Shown: piece by piece, positions 39,122-40,400 of the stretch
Position numbering within the stretch: position 1 is the stretch's first letter
Layout: each line of letters opens with the position of its first letter
NCBI GenBank assembly: GCA_903824755.1
Contig: CAIJXW010000073.1
Location: 1-40,400 of the forward strand
Reading direction: 5' to 3'
Origin: an uncultured Bacteroidota bacterium
GTDB taxonomy: Bacteria > Bacteroidota > Bacteroidia > Flavobacteriales > Flavobacteriaceae
DNA: 40,400 nucleotides
Notes under the pieces: model-generated
Database searches by the model: none
The model's input: the letters and a program-made list of their open reading frames with translations, nothing else
What the model was told of the DNA's origin: nothing
Made by a program: the position numbers and the translations under genes

Positions 39122-40400
39122 TTATTCTTTAGTAAAGTTAAAACGCATACCGCCTTGATTCAAGACAAAACTGTTTTCGCCAAAAATTATTTCGATCCCA
39201 GCGGATGCAAATATAAATGTTTTTTCTACTTTAAAAGTCAACGGAAAAGCACTTTGTCCGGTTGCTTGTGCAATCAGTTCTTTGTCTTTCTCTGTAATGG
39301 TTATTTTTAAGGGCAACTCTTTTGAAGCATATGTTCCGGTGTATTTGGCTAAAATAGCAGGATCAACTTTAGTAAATGTTGGAAAGGGAAAAGGCATTTT
39401 ATAGTAAATACTGAGTATCCCAATCATAATATCATTTCTATTAAAGTTGTCACCGTTAACAATTAATGAAATGCCTAATTTTTCCGTTGGATAATACCCC
39501 ACAACGGCTCTAAAGTTTTCGATGCCACCCGTGTGACCATAAAATCGACGTTCACCAAAGGGGAATTGCATTAATGCTTTTCCATAGCCTTCTTTGATTT
39601 CTTTCATTTGTTCTAAGGAAGAAGGTTTGATCAATTTTCCATCAAAAAGCGTATACATAAATCGCGTTACATCTGCTGGAGTTGAAATAATGGCTCCTGC
39701 CGAATAAGCAATTGAATTTTCCCATTCCGTAATTTTCTCCCATTGGGAACCATTATTGGTATACGAATAACTTTCACCTTTTGCAGTATTGATTTTTTCC
39801 GATGGAAAATAGGTGTTTACCAAGTTGGCTTTTTTTACAATTCGAGTTTGAAGGTTTTCGGCGTAGGATTTTTTGGTGAGCGTTTCAATAATGTAGCCCA
39901 GTAAATTATAGTTTGAATTGCTGTATTCGTGTTTGGTTCCAGGTTCAAAAAGTGGTTTGTAATCGGTTATTTTTTGAATCATTTCTTCTTTGGAATGAAA
40001 ACGATAGATGTTTTTTGCGGTAATGGTATCTCCATTTATATAATCTACAATGCCTGTTCTATGATGCAATAAATCATAAATTGAAATTTTTTCTGCATTC
40101 GGAATCTTAGGATAAAAACGACTCAATTTAGTATCAAGCGTTAACTTGTTCTCTTCAATTAATTGCATGATCATCACCGCAGTGAATGTCTTTGTTATCG
40201 AGCCAATTTTGTATTTGGTCAACCGATCGGCTGCGATATTGTTTTGTATATCGGCAAAACCATACCCTTTATTGTACACAACATTTTCGCCTTCGCGGAT
40301 GCAAAGTGCTCCCATGAATTTATCATTTTTATTCAAATAGGTGAGCAAGCTATCTATTTTTTGAAAGCGATCTTGCGCAACAGAAAGCATCGAAAAGGTC
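39122..40400 (-). CDS. Serine hydrolase, beta-lactamase / penicillin-binding class C-like family, N-terminus outside window
   Basis: About 425 residues are visible; the frame stays open to the window end, and the sequence TFSMLSVAQD just inside the edge looks like the end of a signal peptide, so the true start lies further right and the Met at 40390 is probably internal. Catalytic motifs: S-x-x-K in GSITKTFTA, Y-x-N in EYSNSNYNLLGY, and GHTGG. Typical of secreted esterase or D-peptidase-like members. The C-terminal domain of about 100 residues (KYTGTYASKELPLKITI) is common in this group. Upstream of and coupled to the PnuC-like gene. Confidence 0.9.
   Translation of the reverse strand, partial: TFSMLSVAQDRFQKIDSLLTYLNKNDKFMGALCIREGENVVYNKGYGFADIQNNIAADRLTKYKIGSITKTFTAVMIMQLIEENKLTLDTKLSRFYPKIPNAEKISIYDLLHHRTGIVDYINGDTITAKNIYRFHSKEEMIQKITDYKPLFEPGTKHEYSNSNYNLLGYIIETLTKKSYAENLQTRIVKKANLVNTYFPSEKINTAKGESYSYTNNGSQWEKITEWENSIAYSAGAIISTPADVTRFMYTLFDGKLIKPSSLEQMKEIKEGYGKALMQFPFGERRFYGHTGGIENFRAVVGYYPTEKLGISLIVNGDNFNRNDIMIGILSIYYKMPFPFPTFTKVDPAILAKYTGTYASKELPLKITITEKDKELIAQATGQSAFPLTFKVEKTFIFASAGIEIIFGENSFVLNQGGMRFNFTKE

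Noticed and set aside
1-40400. tRNA, rRNA, CRISPR array, transposase, integrase or prophage genes
   Set aside because: No cloverleaf or T-loop signature, spaced repeat array or recombinase motif was found on either strand by reading.

Overview
The window is a low-GC chromosomal segment whose genes, gene order and regulatory signals point to a Flavobacterium-like member of the Flavobacteriia (Bacteroidota). Support: the gliding lipoprotein GldD, a secreted protein with a type IX secretion (T9SS) sorting tail, DUF3078 and DUF3127 proteins, a tiny mS38/COX24-like protein, many Bacteroidota -7 elements (TAnnTTTG, often with TTG about 19 bp upstream), and little sign of Shine-Dalgarno sites. Nearly all genes are core housekeeping genes, and I see no tRNA, rRNA, CRISPR array, transposase or integrase.

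Layout. 1-89: start of rplU. 345-3738: two M16 proteases, one catalytic and one pseudo-catalytic. 3874-6079: gldD, ssb and mutY on the minus strand; gldE, which I recall lying between ssb and gldD in F. johnsoniae, is absent. 6214-8433: HU, a 30-residue basic protein, and RNase E/G with a long structured leader. 8639-11900: tadA diverging from dxs, then a DUF3078 protein. 11954-16693: a 1109-residue T9SS substrate and dgt. 16964-18207: a two-gene AT-rich cassette of unknown function flanked by inverted repeats. 18490-18690: a GC-rich non-coding block. 18765-23671: ahcY, diverging from a phosphopantetheinyl transferase, PnuC and a NadR-like ATPase/DUF4301 fusion. 23682-26489: ArfB, then a TPP riboswitch and its TonB-dependent receptor. 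26540-30613: a Rieske-like lipoprotein without its two His ligands, greA with a terminator-like leader, a HIT protein, a histidine kinase, a flavin reductase and a DUF3127 protein. 30617-34264: two PAP2 proteins, aat, tag and yhhQ. 34378-37207: tsf, rpsB, rpsI and rplM. 37391-40400: a LacI regulator, a second PnuC-type transporter and a serine hydrolase cut by the window edge.

Functional themes. Cofactor salvage: a TPP-riboswitch-controlled outer-membrane receptor lies close to PnuC and a P-loop kinase domain, while the TPP enzyme Dxs lies elsewhere in the window. Translation: ribosomal proteins, EF-Ts, ArfB, TadA and the mS38-like protein. Genome maintenance: MutY, Tag, SSB and dGTPase.

The most unusual signals are non-coding. 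(1) Two copies of an 84-nt dispersed element (8534-8617 and 20208-20291) have hairpin stems of unrelated sequence that stay complementary, which is covariation. (2) A perfect 10-bp hairpin covers part of the start codon behind the TPP riboswitch. (3) A terminator-like hairpin lies in the greA leader. (4) An inverted-repeat-flanked gene pair sits between dgt and ahcY. No large new multi-gene system is visible; the best candidates for something undescribed are the covarying repeat family and the dgt-ahcY cassette.
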